A DNA stretch of 64,000 nt. Source: Sitta carolinensis (lineage: Eukaryota > Chordata > Aves > Passeriformes > Sittidae). The translations under genes were made by a program, and so were the position numbers. Position 1 is the stretch's first letter; each line of letters starts with the position of its first letter. Positions 24,750-36,688 of this stretch are shown piece after piece. The notes under the pieces are model-generated. The model was not told the origin of the DNA and did no database searches. It was given only the letters and a program-made list of their open reading frames with translations. The stretch lies in contig CM063284.1 of NCBI GenBank assembly GCA_032173965.1, positions 62,122,863 through 62,186,862 of the forward strand, in the 5' to 3' direction.

Positions 24750-27635
24750 ATGCAGTTATCCCTGGCAGAGGAACGGTGGGAGTCAATCAAACAGCAAGAG
24801 AGGATAGTGGGTTGCAAGGCAAACCCAAGAAAGCTGTTTGATGCAGCAAAGGAGAGAGAACTGGTGGAATGATGCATGGAGGGACTAGCATCCAAGAGTA
24901 GAAATAACGTATCAGGTAGCAATGTTACTTGGAGAAGAACAGAAGTGCCAGCTCCACAGGTCAACAACTCAGACAAATGAAAGAAACTAGCCCAGGAGAG
25001 GTTTAGACAGAAGCAATTCAGTTCTCTTGCATTATGCTCCCAGAGTGTGCAAGAATGGCACTGAATTGAAATAAGGCCTGTGGGGGCACAGAAGGCAACT
25101 GTTAATGAAAAACTTTGCGAGAAGGAGAGATGAGGATCCAGGCAGAGCTGCTGGGCTCAGAAACAGGGGGATTGAAGAGGGCTGCAAGGGCAGCTGTTGA
25201 TTTGGAATATTCTGAACATGGGGTAGGATCTAGAGACTGTGGGAAGTGCATAAAATGGGCGAGACTGTAAGGAAATAAATCTAGGTGGGAGGGGAATGGG
25301 AATAAATAATACAGGACCTCTGGTAAGTAAGGGAGTGAGGGGACATGATAGCTAGAGAACAGCATAAAGAGACAGGAGAGGGATTGCCTTTCTAATTATG
25401 GGTATCTGTAACTTTCCTGAGATATAATGGGCAGAGGATGACTAACAAATGGCTGAGTCACAGAAACCATGTGACTGAGTTTCTAAATTCATCTGCTAAG
25501 GGGCTTGAATATTCACACAAAGCTTAGAAATTTTCCTCTAATACTATTCTGGTGCAGGTGATCCTAAACCTCCTATGCCAAAAAAGCTTTCCAACAGCTA
25601 TTTGAAAATATCTATCTCAGTAAATGGGCCAATATTCATGTTGATAGGTAAGTATATTACCTTATTCCTCTGTTGCTGTGGAGAAAGCCACTTTTGGCCA
25701 ACTAAAAAATTGTCCATTTCTATCTGTAGAACCATCTGCAGGGAGCTTTATATGGAAGGTTGTTTGAGCCTCCACCATAGCGATTTGGTAAATGGTGTTG
25801 CTTAGAGTCAGAACAGTGTTCTGCCAGCTTTTGTAAGACAATTTATTATCACTAACTGTCTACTATTTGTAGGATTTTCAAATATTTGTTTCATAAAATA
25901 AGGAGAATGCGTGTCCTCTGTTTCAATGTGCTGACTACTGGAAGTCTTTATTTCAGGAAACTTTAATGCAGGCAAAAATTGGTAAAACCATCAAAAGAAG
26001 TTACTCCTGCCTTCCACTCACCCTCCTCCTCCCATGCGACTTAGGTTCAGGAATGGATGAAGGTTAAAATTATCTGTTGTTCTGGCCATCATTTGATTAA
26101 TCAGGTACAATCATAGCTGCCTGAATTATTTCAGATAATATGTTTAAGGGAAAGACACAAATGTGAAATTCCACCCCTCACCTCCTATGCCCCACTGCTA
26201 AAGAATGAGATAATTTCTTTTCCTGATAGCAATTACTGAAGAAATATTGTCTGATGGAAATCAGGATTAATGTCTCTCCCCAGCTGAGCTGGAGTTTCTG
26301 TGTACACAGTTAGGGAGATTTGGACAGCAGTGAGCTTTTGTGAGTACTGTTACATTAATGATGTTTCCTTCCTTTTGACTTAGCAATCTCTAGTTTATTT
26401 GAGATGAGTGATCTGATTCACTTCTCCCTCACCTTTTTGTCATGGGGAAAGAACAACAAACCAAGCAAGCTGGCTATTGAGGGCAAATCTAGAGCAAGCA
26501 GGCTTTTAGCCTCAGGTCTAGGACATTAGTTCCATGCAAATCGGTAATTACAAACTAGTGCCACCTGGCTCACAAAGCTGCCTAGGAAATCACCAAATGA
26601 AAACATGATTTTTAAAAGTACACAACTAATCCCTCTCACAGTAAAGAAACAGCCCCGACTTCAATGTCTAGCAACACTTTTCAGAGCAGGAGCTGGACTG
26701 TTCCACAAGGTTCCCCTGGAAGTTCCAAGAGGCTACCTGACTCCTAGTCCTTCATTAGTGCTCTTCCATCCCTTTTACCTAATAGCCAGAGAGTCTCAGC
26801 ATTGGATGCTTCTGTGAAACAGCAGAGAGGAGGTGGTTCTGATTCTGTTTCTTTGTAAAAAGTTTCACTGCCGCAATTCCCTGGATGGTGCACAGTGCTC
26901 TGAGCTTCTGCATGCACAATAACTGGTTTTAAACATTTCTGTTTAATCAAGAGTGAATTAAATGTCAGAGATTCAATGTTCTAGATCAGCAGTTTCCAAC
27001 ACTGATACATCTTAATCAAGCAATTAGGTGCCTTTTTTTGTTATCGTTTGGTGTTTTCCAAGCTGGAGAAGGGAACAGATTTGCTGCTTTGCTCTGATGA
27101 CTGCTAGCAGCAGTGTTTGTTGTTAACAGAGACATGTACACCTAACCACCAGTTGGCAGGTGTTAACACTTTGTTACTCGCTATTCCCACATGCTGAGGA
27201 TTGTGGGAAAGCTGTCAAGCTCTCTGTCTTGTGTAACACTCAGCTTTTACAATAACAACAACAACATCAACAAGCTCTGAACAAATTCAGAAGCTCTGTA
27301 GCAATGCAGCGATGCAGCACTAGCAAGGGAAACAATAGGATGGATTCTCCTGTCTTTGATGAGAGCTAATATGAGGCTTTGTGGAAAGTTTGAGATATTT
27401 CCTTATCTTCACTTGGAAGCAGGTAGATGGAGGCTGATGCTCCTTTTTTTTTCTTCTTTCTTTTTTAATTGGTGATATGGTCTGATGTTTAGAAGAAATA
27501 TCAAGAATGCATTGTCTGTGCCCTAATATTTCTAGTCCGACTCTGACATTTGTACTTGCCCGTATTCAGGAAAGAAAGTTATGAATGCAGCATACAAACA
27601 GAGAAAATATCACAGAAAAGGATAAGAATGCTGCT
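24750..27635. other. Non-coding stretch, no gene seen
   Basis: From 24750 to 25400 the plus strand is noticeably rich in G and A (many GGAGAG, GGGAA and AAGAAAG words). The rest is ordinary AT-rich DNA. Open frames are under 90 codons and unremarkable. An AACAACAACAT-type triplet run occurs near 27253-27270. No transposon was recognised. Confidence 0.6.
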
Positions 27636-27692
27636 ATTTTTTTTGGTTGGGTTTTTTTGTTTTATTTGTTGGTTTGTTTTTTTTTTTTTTTC
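27636..27692. repeat. T/G-rich low-complexity tract
   Basis: T-runs of up to 16 bases are separated by GG, GGG and single G. It has the same character as the tracts near 1036, 11741 and 52759. Confidence 0.85.
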
Positions 27693-30600
27693 AGGTGGAT
27701 GGGGGGTGTTACTGGCAAGCTAGAAATGAGAATTAATTTTTAGTATAGTACAACACTTCTGGTGAGTTCAGATGTGCCAAGATGAAAAGGCCCTCTGTGA
27801 GCCTTAAGCATTATTAAAATACTTCTTTTTCTCTTTTGCTTGCTGTCATCCAGGTGCTCAAACACAGTTTTCCTTTGCAGCCACAAAGTCATGGTTTTAT
27901 AGTTGAGTAATCCAAGGAATTGATTTATTGCTAAAGAAGTGAGGCTTGATGGATTTTTGATTTACATGAAGACAGTAAAGAAGAAGGAGTGGGAGGTGCA
28001 AGGCAGCTGCAGAATGGAGTACAAAGCAGAAACTCAAAAGAGCAAGTGGGCCAAAGTGCAATGGATTAGATGAGCAACCAGTTTATATGGCTGATTTTAA
28101 TAGCGCTGCACTGTGTAATTGCACCCCTTCCTCCCAAACAGCATAACAGAGATCCCTTCTTGAACCTGCAGAAAGAACTATGCTCTGTGTGAAGAGGGAT
28201 TTCATGCATTTTCTTTTTGATGAGAGTACTTCAGATGAAGGGAGCACGATCAAAGGAATGATCATGGGTTTTCTGGCATGTAGGATATGGCTGGGCTGTC
28301 TTTTGAGCACATTTCCAAGTTTGGGGTCATTCTCCGGTTCATCTTGCATCCAAACACTTCTTGCACTATGGAGGGGCTGGGTACAGGATAGGGCAATTCT
28401 TGAGACGTGTGCTGACTTGACTCTGCCAATGCCTATCCTGTTAAACAGGAGGAAATGTTCCCTGACAGGTGGGTGGGCCAAGTTCTTTCCTGGAAAGGTT
28501 CCTACTTCATGACAAGGACACTCCTTGGGATATGGAGGAGGTTGAGCAGCAGGTTCTTAACAATACAGTTATAGTCATATTTTAGTGGCCTGCCCCCAGG
28601 TCTGTATTACAAAAGGCAGTGTTGACATGGCCCTGAAGACAGTGACTTTTAAGTTAATTTTAATTCTGGAATAAAGGTTTGAGGTTAGTCAAAAGTTAGG
28701 GACTTAATGAAGTGGAATGTGCAAGACAGCTGCTGAAATGAATGGATGAAGTCCCCTGGGCTGTGTTCTGCATTGGGTGGGATTCAATGGTCTCTCCTGA
28801 CTTCACAGGTCCCTGAATCACTGCAGAAAGCAGTTTTTTTAATGGACTTAACATTATTTTCTTGACATGAAAATCATTCCTGTACCTGTGCCCTGCTGTA
28901 AAAAGCCTTCCTGCTTGCAGAGCCACCTCCTGCAAGATAGTTCTGAAAGATCTGTCTGCCAAACTTGGGGATGAGGGGAGGTACTGGCTTGCATACATCT
29001 GCAAGTTGCATTTCCTAGCTTCAGATTTCTCTTAAAAATTTATTTGCTCTTGTTTGGCCACAAGAAACCAGTCAGGGGAGTCACTAACATTGGTAAGATG
29101 AATACGTAGATCAAATATTGATAAACATATATTTTGTGTAGGCATGGTCCCGAATTTGTTCCTGCACATATTAAAGGATACTTTTGTCTTTTAAAAACCT
29201 TAGAGAGAGAAATCTTGTCGCTTAGGGAAGCCACAGGGAAAGTGAGAGGAGAGAAGACTGATCATTTCATGAATGGGATTCATAAGGTGGGTTTGACTTC
29301 CACAATTGCATTCTCTGTTGATCATTTAGTTTGTGCACTGCTTGGTTTTCTTTTTTTTAAGTGAGGACCCAAAGTGTGATATGTAGACTTTTCAGTGTTT
29401 GTTTTTGAGGTGCTTAGGTGAAAAATAAGTGATTTGGTGCAATGAAATTGTAGATTTGATTTGAGAGTTGGCTATAGGCTAAAAACAGACCAAGTTAACC
29501 GACAATAAGAAAGCCTTTTCTTGAGACTGGAATTCTGTCCTTCCACCTGATGGCCAGGCATAGCTGTGAGCACAGTCCCATCCACTGGCACTGGGAAAAA
29601 TCAGTCAACCCATTTACATGATGGCTAATGGCATTTTGCTCTGCTGTGCAACAAGTTGGAAAAGATGCTTGCAATTCCCACGTGTTCCTCTGTTGCAGGC
29701 TGAGATTTTCCCAAAAAATGGCAGTGGCTTTGCTGTGGTCATATGCTCTCCTCTGAAGTTGCTATTTTCTGCTTGGAGGTGCCTGGAGGACCTGGACAGA
29801 ACTGGTTTGGGCTGTAGGCATATCCAGGAGTCAGTTCCTACTTAAGGATTAAAACTGTTGCGCTGATCCTGCAGACACGAGACCTATCACTTAAGCTACT
29901 TGTTTATATTAATTATCTGAAGAACTACAGCTGAGCTTCATGGCTTCTCAGAACCTTAGCTGCCCTAGTTTGAGCAAAGTCATCAGCATTTTGCAAGGGG
30001 ATTCATGTTTAATGTGGATTTTTTGATCTCTGTAAGTGAAACATGGAAGAAAAGATTTCCTGAACTTCTGGCAGGATTTCTGCACTTTTTTTTCCCCTTT
30101 TAGCAACTTCATTTGTTTCTCTTTTTCCTTCTTCTTTTTCCCACCACGCCCAGCCTTAAACAGTGCCGGGAAATTTTGTACTTACCCAGCTGTACTGTCT
30201 GAGGAAAGCCAAGTTGTTTTTTTTCCATGCATCAAAATTATAATAGTTTGAAATTACTTATTAACTCTCTGAGTTTCCCAGAGAGAAGACATCATATATT
30301 TAACTGATATGCCCCTTGTACTTAGACAAAAGGCCAAAGGTTAGGGCAAGTGGATACACATGACTACTTTATCCAAGTCTCTGAGGATTTCCCATTGACT
30401 AACTCACAGTTTCATTCTTTTTTTTCAAGTGAAAATAACTAACATGGCTCAAATAAAATGGGTTAATTTATTTTCATTTCAGGTCTCTTCCTGGTCCAAA
30501 CTCTGCAGGCTGTGAACAAAGAAGATGTAGTTGTTACTCAGATGGCAGTCTTGCCTCAAAACATGCAGTGATCACCTCAACAGTTCACCTCAAATTGGGT

Positions 30601-33550
30601 CATTGCTGGAGAATGCATATTATGAAATAACTTTAGAACAAGTTGATTTATATGTTAGCAAATGGATCAAATAAACATTTCCTTGTGTATAACCACAGCT
30701 GCTGTGTTGATGACAAAAATGTGTTACGGATGTTTCTGTGTCACTTCATAGCAGAGCGACTTTTTTCTTGCTACTATTACATGAAGTTCTGAAACACTGC
30801 AGTTCTGTGGGTTAGTACTCCTTTGCTCTGCTAGGAAGGGAAAAACATTTGTTTGGACTGGCAGGAAACACTGTTATTTAATTTACTGTGCCTTTTGGTG
30901 GGCATATCATATGTTGTGGGCTATGGCAACTGATTGTTCCCTGTATAATCCCACAGCATTCACAAGTGTTCACACCCACATCAGGATGGTGAAAACTTTA
31001 TCAATAAAAACATTGTGACCTAGAATTCAGTATTATTGTGTCTAGAGTTTCCAAAATGTCTGGGAATGCTCAAGCAACATAAAATGGTGCACCAAAATAG
31101 AATTCTGCATGAGAAAGCCTCCAGGCTGCAATAATATTTCCTCAGCCACCCTCACTGTTGGGCCCTTCCTGGCAGAGCTGGACCACGTCCACAGGTCATG
31201 TTGACTTTGTCTGGATTGATGGTGTTTCAGCAGCTGTCCCCTGCTGCTTTCAGGAAGCCAGGTTTGGAGCCATTAGGTGAAACAGCCCTGTAAGATTAAG
31301 AACAAATGCCAGTGACTGGCATGAGCAGCAGTATGATTTTATGTCTGAGAGGATAGCTTCCAGGAACATGCATTCTGCCCATACCCACGTCTGGGCGTGT
31401 CAGAGGACCCCACGGGAAGAAACGTGGAATTTGGGGACAAATCTGGGGCAAGGAGGTCTCTAGTTCCCTTGCTCTTCTGACCCCTTAGAGACCTCCAGCT
31501 GATGTGGTGCATAGCTCCAAAGTCATAGCCCAGCTGTTGCCTTCTGACTGTATGGGTTCCTTGCTGGGATGGCATCTCTTGAGACTCTGTTGGCACAAAA
31601 AGCTGTGCTGCCTAATGTACTGCTTGCCATGTTGTGTAGGTTTCAGGAAATTATCAGAAAAGAAATGGAAAAGGGGTCTGAATTTCCCTAGAACAGGCAA
31701 ATTAATGAGACCTGCAGAGCCTACAATAATGCCTAAGAAATCTTTCCCTTTCTCTTGTGTTTGTTTATATCTCACCTGCACTTCGCTGCCAGACTTGGGA
31801 CTCAGAGCTGAAAAACTGTTTTCCGAGCAGCAAGTTTGAGCTGTAGGATTTGGGGAGTCAAAGAATGGTCTTCTCACATCCAAAGGTCATTCCTTGAGTA
31901 CAGATGTTTCATAGACCTTTGCTTTGATACCAATTAATTATGTGGATTTTTGAATAGTTGGATCCTAAGTGGCAAGTACTTGGATCCAGGTGGTAACTGG
32001 TACAGATAGCAGAAAGTGAAAAGCAACTGTGCTCCTTTTTTTTTTTCTTGGGAACTTAAAAATTCCAATCCTGCTGCATTAAACTAAGTCATGCAGAAAT
32101 GTTCCAGCTGTTCTTTGCACTGTGGAAGCCAAATTCAGCATTTTGATGGGGTTTTTTTCCTTTGTTTTTGAGATATTAGTTGGGAAACTATTTGATGTCT
32201 TAGGTAACAAAATCATACCTGTACTCTCCTTCCAGTTATTTGGGTTTTCCTAGTTATTTAAGGTGGAGTCCTTACAGGTCATTGTGTAAAATACCAAGTT
32301 CACCAGAAGGTAAACTGGTCAGCCTTCTTTGCAAGCTGGGATGTCCAGCAGCACTGACAGACTTTTAGTCTTTTATACTTCTTCTTTTTCACTGAATACT
32401 CTGATGGCAGCTAAACTCACAAGAATTTTGATCAAAAGCAGTAGAACACACCAGCAAATAATTCCTGTGGTATGCATTCAGTTTCTAGTAAGAACTTTAT
32501 TTGGTACAAAGAGGGGTGAACCCTTCTCAGCTCACTCCATTTGCAGCAAGAGGCAACCCTTATTTAAATACTCATAAGGGAGGATCCATTGAAGTATTTT
32601 TCATTATTATTTTACAAATTAGATGTCTCCTACTTTTCCTATCAATTTTCAGGTGTGAGAGTTCTCTGAAATGTAGATGATATTCATCATGGCCTTTTAA
32701 TGAAGGCTTATGTCTCTGCTCAATAGTGAATTTCTTGCCCCTCACTTCCTTCTCAGTGCATTCAGGAACAGGAATATTGAGTTTGAGAACACTTACTCCA
32801 TAGCATTTATGACTAGAGCAATGTTTTTGCTGTGGCTTCTGGATGCATGATCAGGAGAACAGTACATGTTGTATGGAGCAGCTCATACCTGAGCAGATCC
32901 AAGGATTGACCTAGACACTGGGCAACCTCACGCTTACATGCCACATGGCTTAGTCCCCTATTTCTCTAGTAGGCATGGACTTTCAGTGCTCAGTTCCTGC
33001 TGGTTTAATGGAGAAGTAAATTATCTGTGTCCATTATCAAATTATGTAGAGCTCTTTCCACAGGGCTTGTAATTTCAAAGTCATTCCTCTTGTTTCAGTG
33101 AAGCTATTTGAGGATTTCCAGGGTTACTAATAATTTTAATCTAAACCTTTTTAACTTAAAAGTTAGTCAGCTCTCATAAGGCTCGAGCCAGGTGACTGGT
33201 GAAGGTCACAGCAAAGTGACACGTGCAGCGTTATCTAGCCTGTTATCAGTGACTGAGCAGGCACAGTTCAGTACCTGACCATATGACAGCACAGTAGCCT
33301 GTTTTGATCTTCGTTTTCTCACTTTAATTGGGTGGCCTTTCTCATGTCTCTCCCTGCCTCTAGTCTTATTAACTTGTGAGCATGGAACGGACTGGCTGAG
33401 ATATCAAAGGACTGGGTACTTAAGATGAACAAAATCATACAGCAGTTTATAGTAATTCAAAGAATATGGAAGCATTTGCACTTTCTGATACCACCTGCTT
33501 TGTGTGCCAAAGATTGTAATGAGAACAAAAAGCTCACAAGTTTCAGGAGG

Positions 33551-33600
33551 GGGAGGAAAAAAAAAAAAAAGGCTTTTTGTGGAAAAAAAATTAAAGAAAA
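33551..33600. repeat. A-rich tract with A14 and A8 runs
   Basis: GGGGAGG is followed by 14 A, then a short spacer (GGCTTTTTGTGG), 8 A and further A-rich sequence. This is low-complexity DNA with no element attached. Confidence 0.85.
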
Positions 33601-34078
33601 GGGCAACAGAAGTTGTGCTGGGATGTGAGTGAAGCAGAAACATTGGTCATGAACTGAGTGAAGGAGGTGGATCTAATTACTGTGTAACAAAATAAAGGAA
33701 ATGGCTTAGCAGCCATTTAAATTGCAGATACTAAGCCCTACTGCAGAGCTATAGATTGGACTGTTGTAGGTAAAGGTGGAAAATGTCAGTCCAGTCCTTT
33801 TTATGGGAATTGCCAGGATCACAGTTATACTCACAGAGAAATTCATCAAATACTATTATCTCCAGATATGTGTTAATAATATTCTTAATCTTCACTATGT
33901 TTTCTCTTGGGCCTATATGCTGCATGAATATTTCTTGGCATGCCTACAGAAACTCTAATTGTTTGTATATTTGGCTTGCCTCAGGCCTACTTTAAATGAA
34001 TGTATGCAAGAATCTTTGCTATGTACGGGATTATTTAAGTGCCAGTACCATATCTGCTTACCATGTATCATACCATTC

Positions 34079-34120
34079 AAAAAAAAAACCCCAAAAACAA
34101 CCCCCCCAAAAAACCAAACC
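34079..34120. repeat. A/C-rich low-complexity tract
   Basis: A-runs alternate with C-runs of four to seven bases. The complement reads as the G/T-rich type seen elsewhere in the window. Confidence 0.85.
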
Positions 34121-36099
34121 AAATCAAAGAAAATCCAGAAGGGCAATCCTGTCAAGTTTTTGATCAACATGATGTATTGAGTAATCCAGTCAGCAATATT
34201 CAAAGGTGTTAGGGCTACATCTTCACACTTAAAGTTCTGTTGGTTGAACTAAATGTCTATATTTTTTTCAGAGATACCAAAGGGTGTAACGCTGTGCTTG
34301 CAACTAATCAAAAAATGCCAAAGTAGCTCTAAGCTTTCTTGTCTGATAGCACTGAATTCAATACAGACAGAATCCTTGCCTCCAAAACTTGATAAATACA
34401 CGAGGGACACTTCCTCTCAGCCGATCTTATTCCTCAGTCTGAATTATAACTGAGCTATTGTTTTGGTTTGCCTCCCTCAGCAGTCCTTCCTTTGGATCCC
34501 AGCATTAAGCATGTTGCATGAAGTCATGTTTTATGTGCTCTGGAGAGCCCTAGGTGCCTCTGGGGATGGGTAGCCAGTGACTTGAATGCACCTGTAGCAG
34601 TGGAGACTGAACTGGGGAGGCAGAGGCAGACACTGATTAGGAATCTGGGCGTCTAGATAGCAAAATAAGTTATGAAATATGGAGCTATAAAAATTCTTCT
34701 GGGGAGGTGCTCAAATAATTGTCATGTCTCTTTTGTGGTTTATTACATTTGTGGTGTGACAGAGAATGGCAGCACTATTTTTCAGTTTTCAGGGTTATTT
34801 ATTGTGTGTCATTGTCTTTGAGTTGCTGTTCCAGACAGGTTCTTCCATGTCATTTCCTTATTCCTGCACTGTTGCACTGCCTTGCTCTTTCTGTGTGGAA
34901 AAAGAAGACAGGGTGAGAAAATTGTGCTTGGTGGTGTTTGCCTGAATGGCACGCTACAGGAGCCGGATTTCTCACAGAACATTTGTGCCTGTGTGGCACC
35001 AGCATCTGAAGCAAAGCAGTTGAGTTTGCAGAGCGGAGCCTGTAGAAATCTGGCTGATCATGTCTGACACACTCTGATTAAGGCACAAATGCAGATTATC
35101 AGGCTCAGTGCTGCACCAGTGGCACACTCAGAAATGCTTGGCAATGGTCCTGACAGTGTTAGTGTTAAGACTATGGCAAAAAAAATACTGAGCTGCATGG
35201 ATGAGCCCCACAGACTGTACATGACCTTTGGATCACTAGCTGATCCCCCTGAATGAAACCATACCCTGGTTAGCATCCCCTGCTCAGCTCCTATTGTGTA
35301 TTCTCTCTGACGAGTCAAGCTGGACAGAGTTCCAAACTGTTCTAAGTGGTTCAAGTGTGGTGATGTGCTGAGTGGCCTGGCTGCAGTCATACTGAAGGGC
35401 ATTTGTCTTCAGTTCTTCAATATATAGGAGTCTCCAGCCCAAAGCAATGGGCAGACTTCCCAAAAGGCAGGAAGGCAAGCTAGAAGAGTGGCTTGTTGCT
35501 GTTTCTTTTTGGTCCATTCAGGTTAAAAATCAGCTTTGCATGTGAAGAAAGAGAGGAGATCTCTGTTGGCTCCTTTTTAAGACACCTTTCTTCTCCCCAC
35601 TTCTGCAACACCGTGTTGTGACTTCTTTCTCCTTTTACATACCCTTTCCCCATCACAGGCCTACCCTGTCTCTAAAGCTCTCATAAAGAACCTGTCATAT
35701 ATATAAGCTCTCTCTGCCCTGACCTCAGTATCTTAGCTCATTCTCTCTGCACTCCCTCACTTTTTGTTTTCCTCTTCTCTCTCTCCATTTCACCTCCTGT
35801 TAGGCAAAATCTGTGCTCTGTGGAATAGAGGCTGAGCGTGGGCTGAGAAGAGAAAGTATTTAGACACCTCTAAGCATAGTGTGTCTTCTTGACAAATAGC
35901 CTGGTTATTCTGGATGAAGAAAGAGAAACGGATCTGATTCTTAGCCACCACCAAGGAAGTCTGTGCTGCTGCCACACTTCAGGCATTGCTCAGTTCCCGT
36001 AAGAGGAACAGGTCGACAGGAAGGTTCCTGGGGCCAGGATCCAGAGTGCTCCCCAGGAGTCCCAGGGAGTGTCAGCAGATTCCTCAGCGAGCCAAGAGA

Positions 36100-36310
36100 A
36101 GGGCCTCTGTGCATGGCCGTGCTGGCTGACGGCACCTCTGAGCTATGCGTAGGATTAGCTGCTGTCACCCGAGCAGCCTTCCTGTAAGGCCGGGGTGTGC
36201 AGCTCCGTCCACTCCCTCGGAGCCTCGCGAAGGACGGGGCTGGGGAGGCGTTGGGTCTGCCGGAGGCCGGTGCGCAGCTCTGGCCAGCACGATATCTCTG
36301 AGCAGGGAAA
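36100..36310. promoter_or_regulatory. Isolated CpG-rich patch, possible promoter-like element
   Basis: By eye I count at least a dozen CpG dinucleotides in about 200 bp, with a dense core around 36205-36270 (TCGGAGCCTCGCGAAGGACG, then GGAGGCCGGTGCGC). The background has only a few CpG per kilobase. The patch is GC-rich, and no TATA box stands out. On the plus strand, possible splice donors follow at about 36184 (GTAAGG) and 36421 (GTGAGT). An unmethylated CpG island marking a transcription start, perhaps of a non-coding RNA, is one reading. A decayed GC-rich repeat is another. The 191-codon minus-strand frame over it (35941-36516) encodes no domain I know and is probably a by-product of high GC. 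Confidence 0.35.
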
Positions 36311-36678
36311 GAGAAGGGCAGGGGTTGTGAAAGAGGCTTTTTAATTTCATTACTTTCTTCCTGTACCCTGTATCCTGTCTGTGGAGAGCCCTTAGCAGAC
36401 TCGTGGACCTGCACTGCCGTGTGAGTTGGAAAAAAAAAAAAGTGATGGAGAGTGAGAGAAAACCAAGAGAACCCATTAAAAAATGCCTCTGCTACCTCAT
36501 TAATCTTTTGCAGCAAATAATATATGCAAAACTTGGGCTAGCAAAGTCTCCAAAGAATAACATTTTTTTTTGGTGAGGTTTTAACAAATTAAAGAAATAA
36601 ATTAAGTCAATAGCACAGCAGGAAAGTGCTTGAGGCTTCCAGGATTTGTATGTTTTACCATTGTTCTAAAAATAAACT

Positions 36679-36688
36679 GGGGGGGGGG
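36679..36688. repeat. Poly-G run, 10 bases
   Basis: An uninterrupted run of 10 G follows AATAAACT. Its exact length is prone to slippage and assembly error. Confidence 0.9.

Larger units (their letters stand above)
27693..35940. other. Non-coding stretch, no gene seen
   Basis: The longest open frames are 132 codons at 28083-28481 (minus) and 132 codons at 31485-31883 (minus). Each lies opposite an open frame of 110-111 codons on the plus strand. This suggests low stop-codon density rather than a gene, and none shows a known motif. The stretch holds an A14 run at 33557-33570, an A/C-rich tract at 34079-34120 and a 17-bp near-palindrome at 31306-31322 (ATGCCAGT-G-ACTGGCAT). No transposable element was recognised. 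Confidence 0.6.

Noticed and set aside
26980..27010. ATCAGCAGTTTCCAACACTG, similar to a hAT transposon end
   Set aside because: No matching inverted end or 8-bp duplication was found within the next several hundred bases.
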